DNA of 64,000 bases from Phascolomyces articulosus. Lineage: Eukaryota > Mucoromycota > Mucoromycetes > Mucorales > Lichtheimiaceae. Shown here piece after piece: positions 26,718-39,554 of this stretch (the first letter of the stretch is position 1; each line of letters begins with the position of its first letter). Below the pieces are notes generated by a model. It had not been told where the DNA came from and made no database searches. It saw only the letters and a list, made by a program, of their open reading frames with translations. The stretch covers positions 1,116,001 to 1,180,000 of the forward strand of contig JAIXMP010000013.1 of NCBI GenBank assembly GCA_025677815.1, read 5' to 3'. The position numbers were made by a program, and so were the translations under genes.

Positions 26718-28097
26718 ATGTCGAATCATGATCATCCTTCTACAACATCAAGCGATACGTTGCTTATGAAAGCAAAATCATTCTCTTCAAGCACATTAGA
26801 AGTACCTGGAAGTCAAAAAATTAGTTTAATATCAAGAGTCAAACGATCACTTTCTTCTGCTTCTTCTTCTACTTCCTCTTCATCTTCAACAAATAATAAT
26901 AATAATAATAATAATGGAAACAACAATCATCATCAATATAGTAGTCATAGTTTACCTCGAAGATTCATGTCTTCAGGTTCAATGTCATCACCAAGGTAAA
27001 TATAGAATAATACAACAAATTCATATTAAAAAAAATAAGCTTAAATTTAAATATATGGGTGATAGATTAGCCGAGTCACCCATGTCCCATTGGATGAGTG
27101 CAGTAAGAGAAGAAGATGATTTTGGAATGTATTCTGAATCAAGAAGTAGTACTACCTCTTTTGATGGGCAATTACAACAACATTATCAACAACAACAACT
27201 TCCTGTAGCAGGTGGTATGACGGATGTCATGAGTAAGTGAATGATTATTTTTAAAAGAATGTATATTTTGTTCTTTGAAGCTATACTAACAATAATAATT
27301 TTTAAAAAAACACACGCAGTACAACAACAACGTGATCATTATCGACATGCAACCAAACGATCACCTCCAGCAACACCTACAACCAATCGAAGTAGTCAAT
27401 CCCCGATTCATTCCATGTATAGTGATAATAGTAGTTCATTTAGTCAACAATCAACTACTTTACTTACAAAAAAGACACAACCACGTCAACCATTACAGCA
27501 AAAACAAAAGCAAATACAACAAATACCTTCTATACAACAACAGAAACAACAACAATCATCTGGGAAAAGAATGAAAAATTTAGTTGTATCAAATAATGTC
27601 ACTGTCCATTGGGCTCCTGCCCCTTCCATGTATTGGTCAAGACCTGCTGTTCATGGTGCTATACCAAGACCTGTACGTGCTCATTCAAGTGTTGTTGTGG
27701 ATGATTTAATGTATGTTTTTGGCGGAACAGATGGTAATGGATGTTTTGAAACACTCTATGCATTGGAATTAGGTATATATATACATATATTACTTTTAAA
27801 AAATAAAAAGGATAGGGAAAGCATATTAAAAGTATATAAAGGAGGATATATTGGTTGTTAAATGCGAAATGGATTTGAATCTTGATATAGATACTTTTAA
27901 ATGGATTCGACCTACAATCTATGGCGATCGACCTCCACCGTCTCGTGCACACAGTATGGTAGCTCATGATAACAAAATTTATATGTTTGGAGGAGGAGAT
28001 GGCATAAATTATACTAATGATCTTTATGTTCTTGATATTGGTAAGTAACGAATGCTTTAAAAAAAAATTTTTGACTGGTTTTTCTCAATGACTATTA

Positions 28098-28136
<39 letters not shown>

Positions 28137-29002
28137 CTTCCATGATGTGGAGTAAACCCGATGTCATGGGTCCTTCTCCTTCACCTCGACGTGCACATAC
28201 ATCTATTATTTGGCAAGATACATTATATATATTTGGAGGAGGGGATGCTGATCGTGCTTCAAATGATTTACATGCACTTAATCTTGATGCTATGACTTGG
28301 ACACCTGTTGATACCAAAGGTACAAAACCATCACCACGTGGATATCATACAGCAACACTTGTCAAGGATCGATTAATTATTTTTGGTGGAAGTGATGGTC
28401 ATGATACATTTGATGATATACATGTCTTAAATTTGGGTATGTTGAAAAAAAAAAGATAGGAGGGAAGAAGAAGAATAAAGGATCCTTATATTCATTCTCT
28501 TTATAAAAAAAACATGATATGTCTATAGAAACAAATACATGGACAAAAGTGGATGTTGAAAAATCATTAGATGTACCAAAACGTCTGAGACGATTATCTC
28601 ATTCTGCTGTGGCAGTAGGTTCTTACCTATTTATTACTGGTGGACATAATGGTACACGTTATTGTGATGATCTTCTTTTATTAAATCTTGGTAAGTCCGT
28701 GAACTATCATTTGCTTCTTTTTTTCTTTTCTTTTCTTATGGATCTAAAATGAAAAATGCTTATTTTAACGTGCAATGTTTAATCTATATATATATGTAGC
28801 AACCATGACATGGGAAACACGAAGAGTTTATGGACAGGCGCCAAGTCCTCGTGGATATCATACTATGTTATTATATGACAGCAGGCTGTTTATATATGGT
28901 GGTTATGATGGTAAACAATTATATAATCAAGTAAATCTTTTGGATTTGAGTAGTAGTGCTTATCTACCTCAAATTAGTAATTTCTCTATTGATGTTGTAT
29001 AG
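26718..29002 (+). CDS. Kelch-repeat beta-propeller protein
   Basis: Seven exons (26718-26995, 27066-27232, 27320-27772, 27891-28040, 28137-28436, 28529-28690, 28800-29002) give a phase-consistent protein of 570 residues. The N-terminal third is low complexity, rich in Ser, Asn and Gln. The rest holds six Kelch blades with the double-Gly and aromatic signature: MYVFGGTDGNGCFETLYALE, IYMFGGGDGINYTNDLYVLD, LYIFGGGDADRASNDLHALN, LIIFGGSDGHDTFDDIHVLN, LFITGGHNGTRYCDDLLLLN and LFIYGGYDGKQLYNQVNLLD. Each blade is preceded by a PSPRxxHT-like loop. Such fungal Kelch proteins (Tea1-like and others) act in polarity or signalling scaffolds, but I cannot assign one. An in-frame ATG at 26412 would add a pyrimidine-encoded, implausible leader, so I prefer 26718. 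Confidence 0.88.
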
Positions 29003-29379
29003 TATATACCTTTTTTTTTGTCGTTATAATCCACCCCACTTTATATATACATTCTTATCCCTCATTCTTTTTTTTTTTCCTAATTATTATTCATATTATT
29101 ATTACCATTTTGTTACCTAATTCTACAACAACAACAACAACAACAACTAAAAATTGTTATAAATATATACCTTCATCCATCCCTATAATATTGTTGTCAA
29201 TCACAAATCAATGAGGAAGGGGGGAGGAAAACGCGTAAACGCGTAATTACAAACGCGATTTCAATTTCATTTTCCGTTTTCTTTTCTTTTTTTTTTTCAT
29301 CTGTCGCACCTTAACGCGACTTTTTTTTTACTTCTTTCAATATCCCCCTTTTTGAAACTTTTATAGGAAAAGATTCACC
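29003..29379. other. Short intergenic region before SMC1
   Basis: It holds the Kelch gene 3' flank, a (CAA)n run at about 29125-29145 and the GC-richer block with ACGCGT sites described separately, then a T-rich leader up to the SMC1 ATG. Confidence 0.6.
29231..29319 (+). promoter_or_regulatory. Cluster of MCB-like (ACGCGT/ACGCGA) sites upstream of SMC1
   Basis: Two perfect ACGCGT hexamers (29231-29236 and 29239-29244) overlap in AACGCGTAAACGCGTAA. ACGCGA variants follow at 29253-29258 and 29314-29319. All lie 61-149 bp before the SMC1 start. In yeasts ACGCGT is the MluI cell-cycle box bound by MBF, which drives G1/S genes including cohesin genes. Use of this system here is inference from that knowledge. 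Confidence 0.6.
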
Positions 29380-32300
29380 ATGGGTAGACTCGTTCGTCTG
29401 GAGGTAGAAAATTTTAAATCTTACAAAGGTCAACAGACCATTGGCCCCTTTCATAAATTCACTAGCATCATTGGACCCAATGGATCAGGTACCTTTTTGT
29501 TTTCCGTTTTTTTTTTATTTCATGGTAGTATTAAACTAGGCACAAAAAAAAATTAATCATTTTTAATTTTCATTAAATATATAAATAAAAAAAGGAAAAT
29601 CCAATCTTATGGATGCTATTTCCTTTGTACTTGGTGTTCACTCGTCCCATTTACGATCGCACAATTTACGTGACATGATTTATAGACCAAGTGCTCTTAA
29701 TGAACAATCCCAAGTCAATGGATATCGTCCTACCAATGGGGATGCGCAGCAACCTAATCAAGCTCATGTCCTTCTTATTTATGAAACATCAGAAGGTCGA
29801 GAAATGCGATTTATGCGTATTGCTCATATTTCTGGTCATGCTGAATATCGTTTCAATGACAAAACAGTATCTTATGCTGAATATAATGCTGCGCTTGAAA
29901 AGGAAAATATCTTGGTCAAGGCGAAAAACTTTTTAGTATTTCAAGGAGATGTAGAGTCTGTAGCAAGTCAAAATTCAAAGGATTTAACAAAATTAGTGGA
30001 ACAAATTAGCGGGTAATTTTTTTTTTTTGGATCGATAACGGGTGATGTTAACAAAATTGGTATTGGGAAACGAAAGAATGAAAAGTATATAATTTATACT
30101 TTTTTTTTTTGACGGATATAGATCTTTGGAATATAAAGAAGAATATGATCGATTGAAAAAAGAACAAGATCGTGCTATTGATGAAAGTGCACATACCTTT
30201 AATAAGAAACGAGGCATTTCAGCAGAAATTAAACAATATCAAGAACAAAAGAAAGAAGCAGAGAATTTTGAACGTCTTGTACGTCAACGTAGAGATGTTG
30301 TCGTTGAATATTTATTATGGAAATTATATCATGTCGAACAAAAATCAACTGCTTTGGAAAAAGAAGCGAGTGAACGACGTATGGCTGCAGATGGAGCAAC
30401 AGAAGACCATGTAATAAATATGATTATATTTATGAGATGGAGTGCAAAAAAAAAGCGACAGATACATTTTTTTTTTGGGTTTATGTTGTGTACTTAGTAT
30501 TATTTTTGTTTTTCTATCACCCCATTTAGAATCAATTGGAAAAACAATTCAAAGAGGCAAGAAAAGCTGCTGCTATGGCCCATAGAGAAAAGACCAAAAC
30601 AGAATTACAGATCAAAAAAGTAAAGAAACAGTTGGAAGAACAGGTAAGAAAAATAAAATAGAAATAGAAATATAAAAAAAGTTTTATTACATCCATTCGA
30701 TATTGATGAACATTATTCAAAAAAAAAAATTCAGGGTCCAGAATTGCTTGGTATGGAAGAACAAGTGAAACATATTCAAAAGAAATTAGATCAAACAAAA
30801 AAGACAGGTGAACGTTTGAAGCGTGAACATGATCAACAGGTAAAAAAAAAGAAAGTTGTCTTGTATTGAAAATAAAATTAGAAAAAGGTGAAATGCAATG
30901 ACACTTATTTACTAATGAATGACTTAACCCAATGATAAAATTATGAATAATCATAAAGGCTGAAGTAGTAAAAAGTCTAGAGCAAAATATGACTAAATTA
31001 CAAAAAGCATCGCAAGAATATGAAGGTAAATGATTTTTATCTATCTCTATCTGAAAAAAAGAAAATACATTTCCAATGAAGTTTTATTAAAATGTATATA
31101 TATTTCTATATATAAAAGATACATTACCCAAAAGTGGGTTAGCAAAAGGTCCTATCTTGACCACGGATCAAATTGAAGAATATGACCAATTGTAAGTTTA
31201 TATATCATTGGGAGAGGGTAATATTCAATCATGGATAAAAAATCAACTTTTTATGCTCTTCAAAATATTTATGGATAATCTTTATATTCTAAGGAAACAA
31301 CAAGTAAATATACAAGCAGTGAATGAAAAACAACAATTGGAAAATTTGAAACGTCAATATCGAATGGAACAAGAACATCTTAAACAGACAAATTCCAAAA
31401 CTGAAGAATTCCAAGCAAGAAAAGTTCAACTTTTAGAAGATCAACGACAACTGATTGAAGATGGAGATGCTCTTACATCAGAAGCTCAAACTCTTGCTGA
31501 AGAATTAGAGAAACAAAAGAAAACATTGGAAACATTGGAAAATGAACGTCAATCAACACAGTAAGTTTTTTTTTATTTCTCTCTCTCACTCATGCAAATC
31601 ATTTTTTTATATATGTTATATTTTTAATCCATCTAATTTTCCCTTTTTTTTTTCGGATAGTAAACGTGAAGTTGAACTCAATGAACAATTACAAGATGTC
31701 TTGAACAAATTGATGGAAGCAAAAATTGGTCAAAAAGAATCTGAAAAAGAGACAAAGTTTAATGAATGTTTGAATTTAATGAAACAAATCTTCCCAGGTA
31801 AAACCCCCCCCATATTATAAACATATTACTTAAGCATGGAGAGATAAAAGATAAGAGATTGACATAAAAATAATAATAATTATTATAGGCATGCATGGAA
31901 AACTTTCTGATTTATGCAGACCCACACAAAGAAAGTATGATGTCGCAGTAGCTACTGTTTTAGGTCGTAACATGGATTCCATCATTGTAGATGATCAAAA
32001 GACAGCTATTGACTGTATCCAGGTAAAAAAAACACTTTTTTTTCTTCAAATGGATTCAAATAATCACCTGAGATGTATTTAACACCATATCCCTTTTTTT
32101 TTTAGTATATGCGAGATCAACGTGCAGGAACAGCCACTTTTATACCACTTAGTTCTATTAGTGTACCTCCATTAAATGATCGATTCCGAAATTATACGCG
32201 TGGAAGTCGATTGGCTTTTGATATTATTGAATGTGATAAAAAGTTTGAAAGTGTCATTCAATATGCTTGTGCCAATAGTTTGGTGTGTGACAATATGAAT

Positions 32301-34796
32301 ATTGCAAAAGATATTTGTTATAACAAAAATGAAGAAGTCAAAGGTAAGAAAAAAAAATCCCTACCCTTTTAAAAAAAAGTTGAGGTAATATTCAAATCTT
32401 GATACTTTATTCTTCTTCTTCTATAGCTGTCACTTTGGATGGTACTGTCATTCATAAAAGTGGTTTAATGACGGGTGGTCAAAGTCAACATCAAAAACGT
32501 CCTCGATGGCAAGAACGAGATATTGATGGTAAAAAATTAAATAAATATATATAAAAAAAAAAGGATGATAAGGTATATATAAAAATATATATTTTAATTA
32601 AATTCCAAATATTTAGGATTATTACGATCGCGTGACAAGTTATTGGCTGAGTTGAATGAATTGAATAAACATAAAAGAATGGGAAGTACTGAACAAGCAG
32701 TAAAGAGTCAATGTACAGGTCTCGAAGCTCAATTAAGTGTTTTACGAGAAGAAATAGTAAGTGTACCCGGGCCAAAAAAAAAATTGATCTTCTTTTATAT
32801 TGAATCGTTTCATTAAAAAATTTAATTTTTTTTTTCGGGTTAGACTACATTGGAAAGAAAATTGCAGGATGTGCGGGGTGAACTTAGATATGTTGAAGAA
32901 CAAATTTCCAACGCCGATGCTCCTTCTACTCAGGTAAAAAAAATAATTTGCATAAATTTATATTGGACATACAAGTTAAAAACTCACCCAAAAAAAAAAT
33001 TAGACGCAAGAAAAAATAAATACATTGTCCGATTCCATCGAACAAACCAAAACCTTGATTGCTCAAGTAGAAGACAGCATCTTTGGTGATTTCTGTCAAC
33101 GACTTGGTATTGAGACGATTCGAGATTATGAAAAACTTCAATTGGGTATACCTGAAGAAGTACTTGAAACACGAGCACAATTTGCAGCACAACGATCACG
33201 TTTAGAAACACAATTATTATTTGAAAAGGAACAATGGACCGAACTTGGTGAACGATTGGCTTATTTGGAAAAACAATATCAAGAGAATCATCAATGGATG
33301 GAACAATATCAAACCAAGGTTCATACTATGAAAGAAAGTCTCAAGGGAGCTAAAGAAGACATGGCTTCTTTCAATGCCGAATTATATCAACATACAATTC
33401 ATGAAGATGAAAAACAACAAGTGATTTTAGATTTACGTCATCATTTGGAAAGCAAAGGTCGTGATGTGGAATCTTATTTGAAAGAAATGCTTCAATTCGA
33501 AACAGAAATTGAAAAGGTGCATGCAGAACGTGTTTCGATTTTCCGAAAGTGCAAGTTGGAAGATATTGATTTACCCATGTCACGAGGTTCTTTGGATGAT
33601 GTGATGATGGATGAAAGTACGATTATGAGTGTACGTTTATATTTCTATATCTCTCTTTCTCTCTCTCTATTCTAACTTTATATGTATATATATATTTTTG
33701 ATTTAGAATCATGATATGAATTCAATGGAAATTGAAGATCCCTCTCAATCCTCTATTCAATCAACAGATTGGATGGTAGAAGTGGATTATTCCAAATTGG
33801 ATGATGATCTTCGTAATGATAATGATATGGAACGTGAAAACGTATTCAAGGAAAATATTAAACAATTGGGTGAAAAAATTGATCAAATGGCTCCCAACTT
33901 AAAAGCCATTGATCGACTTGAAGGGGTTGAACAACGATTAAAAGAAGTAGAAGCATCTTTTGATACGGCAAGAAAAGCAGCGAAACGAGCTAAAGAAGCA
34001 TTTAACAATGTCAAACAAAAGAGGTAATATATATATATATATATATATATTATAGGAGAAGAAGAAGTAAACGGTTTGATTCATATTTTTTTTTGTAGAT
34101 ATAAGCGTTTCTATGATGCATATAGTCATATTTCTGAACGTATTGATGAAGTTTATAAAGATCTCACCAAGAATACAAATTTCCCTGCTGGTGGTACTGC
34201 TTACCTTAGTCTTGAAGATACAGAAGAACCTTATTTAAATGGGATTCGATATCATGCTATGCCACCTATGAAACGTTTTCGAGATATGGATCAATTATCA
34301 GGTGGTGAAAAAAGTATTGCAGCACTTGCATTACTTTTTGCTATTCATAGGTATATTTTTTTGTATAGGTTTATGTGTATTGGATGAGAAACAAAAACAC
34401 ACACACACACACACAGTGCATTAATGATCTTTGAATTTTTTTGGGGGTGGGGGAATTTTTACTTTATTAGCTTTAAACCTTCACCTTTCTTTGTATTGGA
34501 TGAAGTGGATGCAGCTCTTGATAATACAAATGTGATTAAAATTGCATCTTATATTCGAGAACATGCCAATGATTCATTCCAATTTATTGTCATCTCTCTC
34601 AAGAATACACTTTATGAAAAGGCAGAAAGTCTTGTAGGAATTTATCGTGATCAAGGAATTAATTCAAGTAAAACCTTATCATTGATGGTACCTATTTATT
34701 TATTTATTTATTTATTTTGTTTAATCAAAAGGAAATCACTCACTTACTCACCTTGTTTTTTTTCTATAATAGCTCGATACTTATCCCGAAAAGTAA
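29380..34796 (+). CDS. SMC1: Structural maintenance of chromosomes protein 1 (cohesin SMC1)
   Basis: This is the ATPase subunit of cohesin, which holds sister chromatids together. The start [20 protein letters not shown] is the SMC1 N-terminus, followed by the Walker A motif [11 protein letters not shown], split by an intron. The SMC1-type stretch [19 protein letters not shown] follows, then the first coiled coil. The hinge (about 31890-32520) contains [20 protein letters not shown] and [19 protein letters not shown], and the second coiled coil follows it. The C-terminal head has the ABC signature [18 protein letters not shown] and Walker [16 protein letters not shown]. The final exon encodes LDTYPEK. 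There are more than fifteen small introns, all with canonical signals. Length (roughly 1,200 residues) and domain order are normal. The MCB-like cluster before it suggests G1/S transcription. Confidence 0.96.
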
Positions 34797-35778
34797 AATA
34801 TACTTAGTAATATTAGGATTCTTATGACAATGAAGTTCTCTTTATTTAATATATAGATAAAATGATCCAAAGATTTTCTGTACAAAATAAATAAAAAAAA
34901 TCGCACACATACAAAATTTATTCTTATTTTTTTTTTTCTTATTTTTATTTTTATTTGAGAAAAAAAAAAGAAAATAATAATTGAACACAATAAATAAATA
35001 AATATACTTTCAAACACACACAATGATAATTATGTGTAAAAAACAAAAGTATATACAAAAACAAAATAAAATAAAAAAAGATGGGGGAGGGGGGTTATAA
35101 TATATATAGATAGATAGATATGAACATACAAAAAAAGAAAAAAAATATAATTGTTTTTCATAGAGAAAAAAAAAGAAGGTTATAAATAAATAATTTCATG
35201 CATTATAAAAAAAAGAATTCCTAATTCATTATTTGATAAAATGTATCAAATGTTATTAGAAATGTGGTATGTGTGTGTTAGTGCGGGGGCGTATAGATGA
35301 AATAAGAAAATAAAAGGGTATATATATAAAATGATAATTTTGGAAAGGGTTTTTTTTTAAAAAAAAATGGTATGGAAGGTGTGTATTTGGTTTTTTAAAA
35401 ATGCATGGTTGTTTGATATAATAATAATAAAAATAAAAAGACGCTTTTGTGTGTGTGTGTGTGTGTGAATATATGTTTTGTGTGTGTGTGAGTAATTGCT
35501 GCGTGGCGTGTTGAAGTGATGAGATGATATAAATGACGTGTGTGTGTAATATATGGTTTTTTTAAAAAAAAATAAGCTTGACTTGATGGGTTGTTGTTGA
35601 TTATATATTTTTTTTTAAAAAAAAATCATGCATTTCGAATACTGGGATGTGTCGTAATAATAAAAAAAAAGAATTCATGTTGTTTGTTTGTTGTTTATAT
35701 ATATAAAAAAAATTTGGTTGTTGTTGTTGTTGTTGTTGTTGATCATGGGTAAAAGAAGTATATGTGTGTGTGTAAATT
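34797..35778. other. Convergent 3' region, rich in simple repeats
   Basis: It lies between the SMC1 stop and the stop of the minus-strand kinase. It is dense in A/T homopolymers, with three TnAn palindromes (35350-35367, 35557-35572, 35608-35625). (GT)n runs occur near 35450-35495 and a (TTG)n run near 35715-35740. No gene is seen. Confidence 0.6.
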
Positions 35779-37545
35779 TTATGATGGGGGAGGCAAGACA
35801 TGATTGACAAAACGAGCCGTTTCAGCTTGAGATGCACATTTCAACAGACGATTCTGCACATGTGCGTCAATCTCCGACAAGACCTCCTTGGCACTAGGTC
35901 GAGTCTCTGGTACTTCATCTAAAAGCCAAGCTACCAAACCACGCATATACATGGTAGGATAACTATAAGTAAACGTAGGACTGGGTTCACTCAAGATAGT
36001 AGCAAATAATTCAATCTCATCTTTGAGAAGATAATGAGGTGGTACACGATCCATCATTTCAATGACAGTGATACCTAAAGACCACATATCAATTTTTTCG
36101 GTATAATATTGTTCACGAATGACTTCGGGTGCCATCCATTTACTTGTTCCCAAACGATCTCGATTACGTTTATTTGTACGTGTTGCTAAACCAAAGTCAG
36201 CTAAAAAGTTTAAATATATATAAAAGAAGGTTTATGTGAGTCATTTTTTTTTTCATTTTCATTTCCAATGGTGATGGTTGTGGTTGGGGGGCATTTTTTC
36301 ATCATGATGAAAAAAAAAAAAAAGTAGTGTAACGAAATACATACCAAGCTTCACTTCACCATTCCAACCCAGCAACAAGTTCTCACACTTGATGTCACGA
36401 TGAATAAAACCTTTACCATGAAGATAAACGATTGCTTTAAGTGTTTCGCAAGTAATATAAATAGAATATTCTTCAGGAATGCCTCGTTGACACAAGACAG
36501 CAAATACGGAACAACGCATTAAATCCATAGCAATCCAAACATCATCACGCCATAAAGTGACTTCACGTAATCGAATTAAATTAGGATGACCGGAAGACAT
36601 AATACGTAATTCCCGAATAATGGCAGCACGATATTCACGATCAGGATCTAATCGACAACGTTTAATAGCTAATAATAAATTCTTTTTATATCGATGATTG
36701 GCACGAATCACTGCTCCATTGACACTATTATGAAAAAAAAAGATAAATAATTGTAAATAATAAATAATAAATAATAAATAAAGAAAGAATAAATCAAAAC
36801 TTACCCAGTACCAATTTCTTTAAAGGTACCATATTTGTTACGAGGATCAAGAGAGGAGACTTGAATTTTAGGTAATGCTTTACGTATTCTCCGCTCAAAT
36901 TCATTCTCTGTACGTACTAAGGGTGGTAATTGAGGAATCTCGGAATGGGGTCCGACAGGTAACCATGGACGTTTTGAAATATGTTTACCAGGATTATATG
37001 GACGTAAACTATAAGTTTTAGCAGCAGGTACAGGTGGTTCTGGTTTTAAGAAAGCATTTCCTAAAATATTAGGAATTTCATAAAATCCTGGTGCTCTCCA
37101 TGCTTCCTATTTATTTATTGATATATATAAGTCCTCATGTGATATACACTGGTTTACAAAAAAAAAAAAAAAAAAAAAAAAAATTATATATATATACCTT
37201 ATTACCACCCACACTAGAACCTCCTTGAGATAAAGTAGAAGAAGCATTATTGATAAATGAACCTCTTCTTAAACATCCAGTAGAACGACGTTTCATTGTT
37301 AAATCAACAATCATGGATGATTTTCGACCCACAGAAGAAGAACGAGCACGATTATCTGCTGTTGTAGATGATTTTGACTTGCGTAAATTACCAAGAGATG
37401 ATCGTTTATTACCAAGCAAACCAGGTGTACGCTAGAAAATTTTTTATTTTTTTTTCTTTTAGTAAAAGGTATTTTTTTACCCAACCTATTTATTTGCATA
37501 TATTATTACCTTGCCAGATTCTCTGGTCGGATAAGTGGTTGGCAT
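35779..37545 (-). CDS. STE20/PAK-like serine/threonine protein kinase
   Basis: Five exons (37545-37510, 37431-37198, 37106-36805, 36724-36345, 36200-35779) stay in phase and give about 457 residues. The N-terminal part is Ser-rich and basic (RSSLGNLRKSKSSTT, KRRSTGCLRRGSF). The kinase domain has the glycine loop IGTGVNGAV, the ATP-binding Lys in LLAIKRC, the catalytic loop HRDIKCENLLL and the metal-binding ADFGLA. The activation segment is LGTSKWMAPEVI and the lobe motif is DMWSLGITVIEMMDRVPPH. GTSKWMAPEVI and WSLGITxIEM are typical of the STE20 family (PAK/GCK). I see no CRIB domain, so a Cdc42-regulated PAK is not shown. The substrate is unknown. All catalytic residues are present. Confidence 0.88.
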
Positions 37546-38697
37546 GCAATGTAACATTTATTATTATTATTATTATTATCGTTTAAATAGGTAAAAAAAT
37601 AAGTTAAAATAAAAAAAAAAAAAAAAGAAATAGAGAAAAAAAAAAGGGGGATTATTTTTTCTTTTAAAAAGAAAAGAGAAAAAAAAAACGCGAACTCAAA
37701 AAAAAACAGTTTTTTTATAATAAAAAAAAAAAGAGGATGATCATTTTTTTTTTTTTTGGCCCTGCTTTGGTTCTACCTTTTCCTTTCCCCCTTCAAAGAG
37801 GAAAAAAAAAGTTGTTTGTGCATAGATTACAATAACACAAACTTACATGTGCGGAATCTCTCATTATGGTCACACGATTATATTTATATAATAATATCAT
37901 TTATAAGAACAAAAACTCTTCATCTTTTTTTTTTACTTTCTTTATCCTTATATATATATATTTATTTCATAGGTAGAAAGAATAATTTATCCAAAAAAAA
38001 AAAAAATTCATAGGAGATACTTCTTTACACTTTTTCCTTTCCCCTTTCAAAAAAATAAAAAAAAAAGTGGCGTCTGGGTTAAAAGAGACCATTTGGAAAA
38101 AAAAAAAAAGAATTTCGGAGTTAACAAATTGGGGAGGGTGACACTTTGCCATTTTATTAAAAAAAAAAAAAGAGACTTCTCTCTCTTTTATTAGAAGTTG
38201 GACGCGGACCCATTTTATTATCTGTGTAAAACAACATATTTTTAGTACTTATTATATTATTATATATTAAATAAATGGGTCATAATAATATATGATTATT
38301 ATAGATTTTAAAAAGAAATAGAAATATATATAAAGAGAGAAAGATAATCCTCCTTTATATATATATATATATTTTAAACAATCCTATCATGCAAGGGACT
38401 CATCATCCATCACTGGTTGAAATAAAAAAATAAACACCCCCTCCCTTCACCACAACCAACGTTTTTAAACATTTTATATATTTGGCTGTTGTTTTTGACA
38501 ATAAATTATTATTATTAGGATCGGCCTTTTTTTTACAAACTAAAAGAAGGGGACAAATTTTGATGGATTCAAAAAAAAAAAACAACGTGGCAAATCTTTG
38601 GTCTTTACTCGGAGAATAATAAATAAAAAAAACGTGGTGAATTCTGTACAACTTCTTTTATGAATGGGAAGATGGATGGATGGATGAATGGAATTCA
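37546..38697. other. Intergenic region with dense poly(A)/poly(T) runs
   Basis: Contains the kinase 5' region, including a (TTA)n run at 37559-37578, an ACGCGA at about 37688-37693, and many A or T tracts of 8-15 bases. No open frame resembles a protein and no RNA gene was seen. Confidence 0.55.
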
Positions 38698-39166
38698 TTA
38701 TATATTATTAAGATCTCGTTTCACAAAAGCTTGTGGACTACGTTTAGTTTCAACAGTATGTCCAAAAACACCAGAAGAAGAAGTAGATCCTTCTCGATTA
38801 TATTTTTGTTGTGGGTGTTCTACATGATGTTGTTTTTTTTGTTTTTGTTTTTGTTTTTTTGATTCTTTTGTTGTCATTTGTTCAACTAGATGTTCTTGTT
38901 CTTCTCTTTTTTCATCTTCTGTTGTTACAGTTCCATAAGCACTTGAATGTAATTCTGGATGAAGACGAGCTTCTGGACTACGATTCCATGGATCTTCGGC
39001 TCCATGATCAGGTGCACGATGATGTTGCCATGGTGCTAAAAATTATAAATATATTTTTTTATAATGAATAAAAAATGTCTTTATATAAATTTGTTCAATA
39101 ATATATACCTTTACGACGATCAGCAGGTGGAATTGCTGAATAATCTGGTTGTGATTGTTGACTCAT
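38698..39166 (-). CDS. Small Gln/Lys-rich protein of unknown function
   Basis: Two exons (39166-39109 and 39035-38698) join in phase and give about 131 residues. The donor is GTATAT and the acceptor TTTTAG. The protein begins MSQQSQPDYSAIPPADRRK and continues APWQHHRAPDHGAEDPWNRS. A charged Gln/Lys-rich stretch (KKQKQKQKKQHH) follows, and it ends GHTVETKRSPQAFVKRDLNN. It is hydrophilic, with no signal peptide or membrane segment and no domain I recognise. Codon use, splice signals and the Trp/Pro/His-rich N-terminal block argue for a real gene. It is same-strand with its neighbours. Confidence 0.6.
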
Positions 39167-39554
39167 TTATATATTTTGATTTGAAAAATAAAATAAAATT
39201 GAGAAATCGATTTTTATATTAAAACTATGATGGAGGATTGTTTCATTATTTATTTATTCCAAAGGTTATGTGTGTGTGTTTTTAACAATAAGATAGGGCT
39301 CCCAATGTTAGAAAAAAAATTTCATTGTTTTTTTTTCAATGTGACACTTGCACAAACTCAAAACCACGTTTTTTTTTAATTGTTGTCTATAAAGTGACAA
39401 CAATGACCAATAAAAACAACCTCCTTTTTTTTTATCCATTTCATCCTTATAGAAAGTCAATTCCATCTCAACAACAATAACAACTCATCTATCAAAAATA
39501 CATCATTGGATGATGTATAATAATAGATTTTATTTACAATGATGATATTTAAAA
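39167..39554. other. Short intergenic region
   Basis: It is the 5' region of the small Gln/Lys-rich gene and 3' flank of the next minus-strand gene. Only T-rich runs are visible. Confidence 0.55.
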
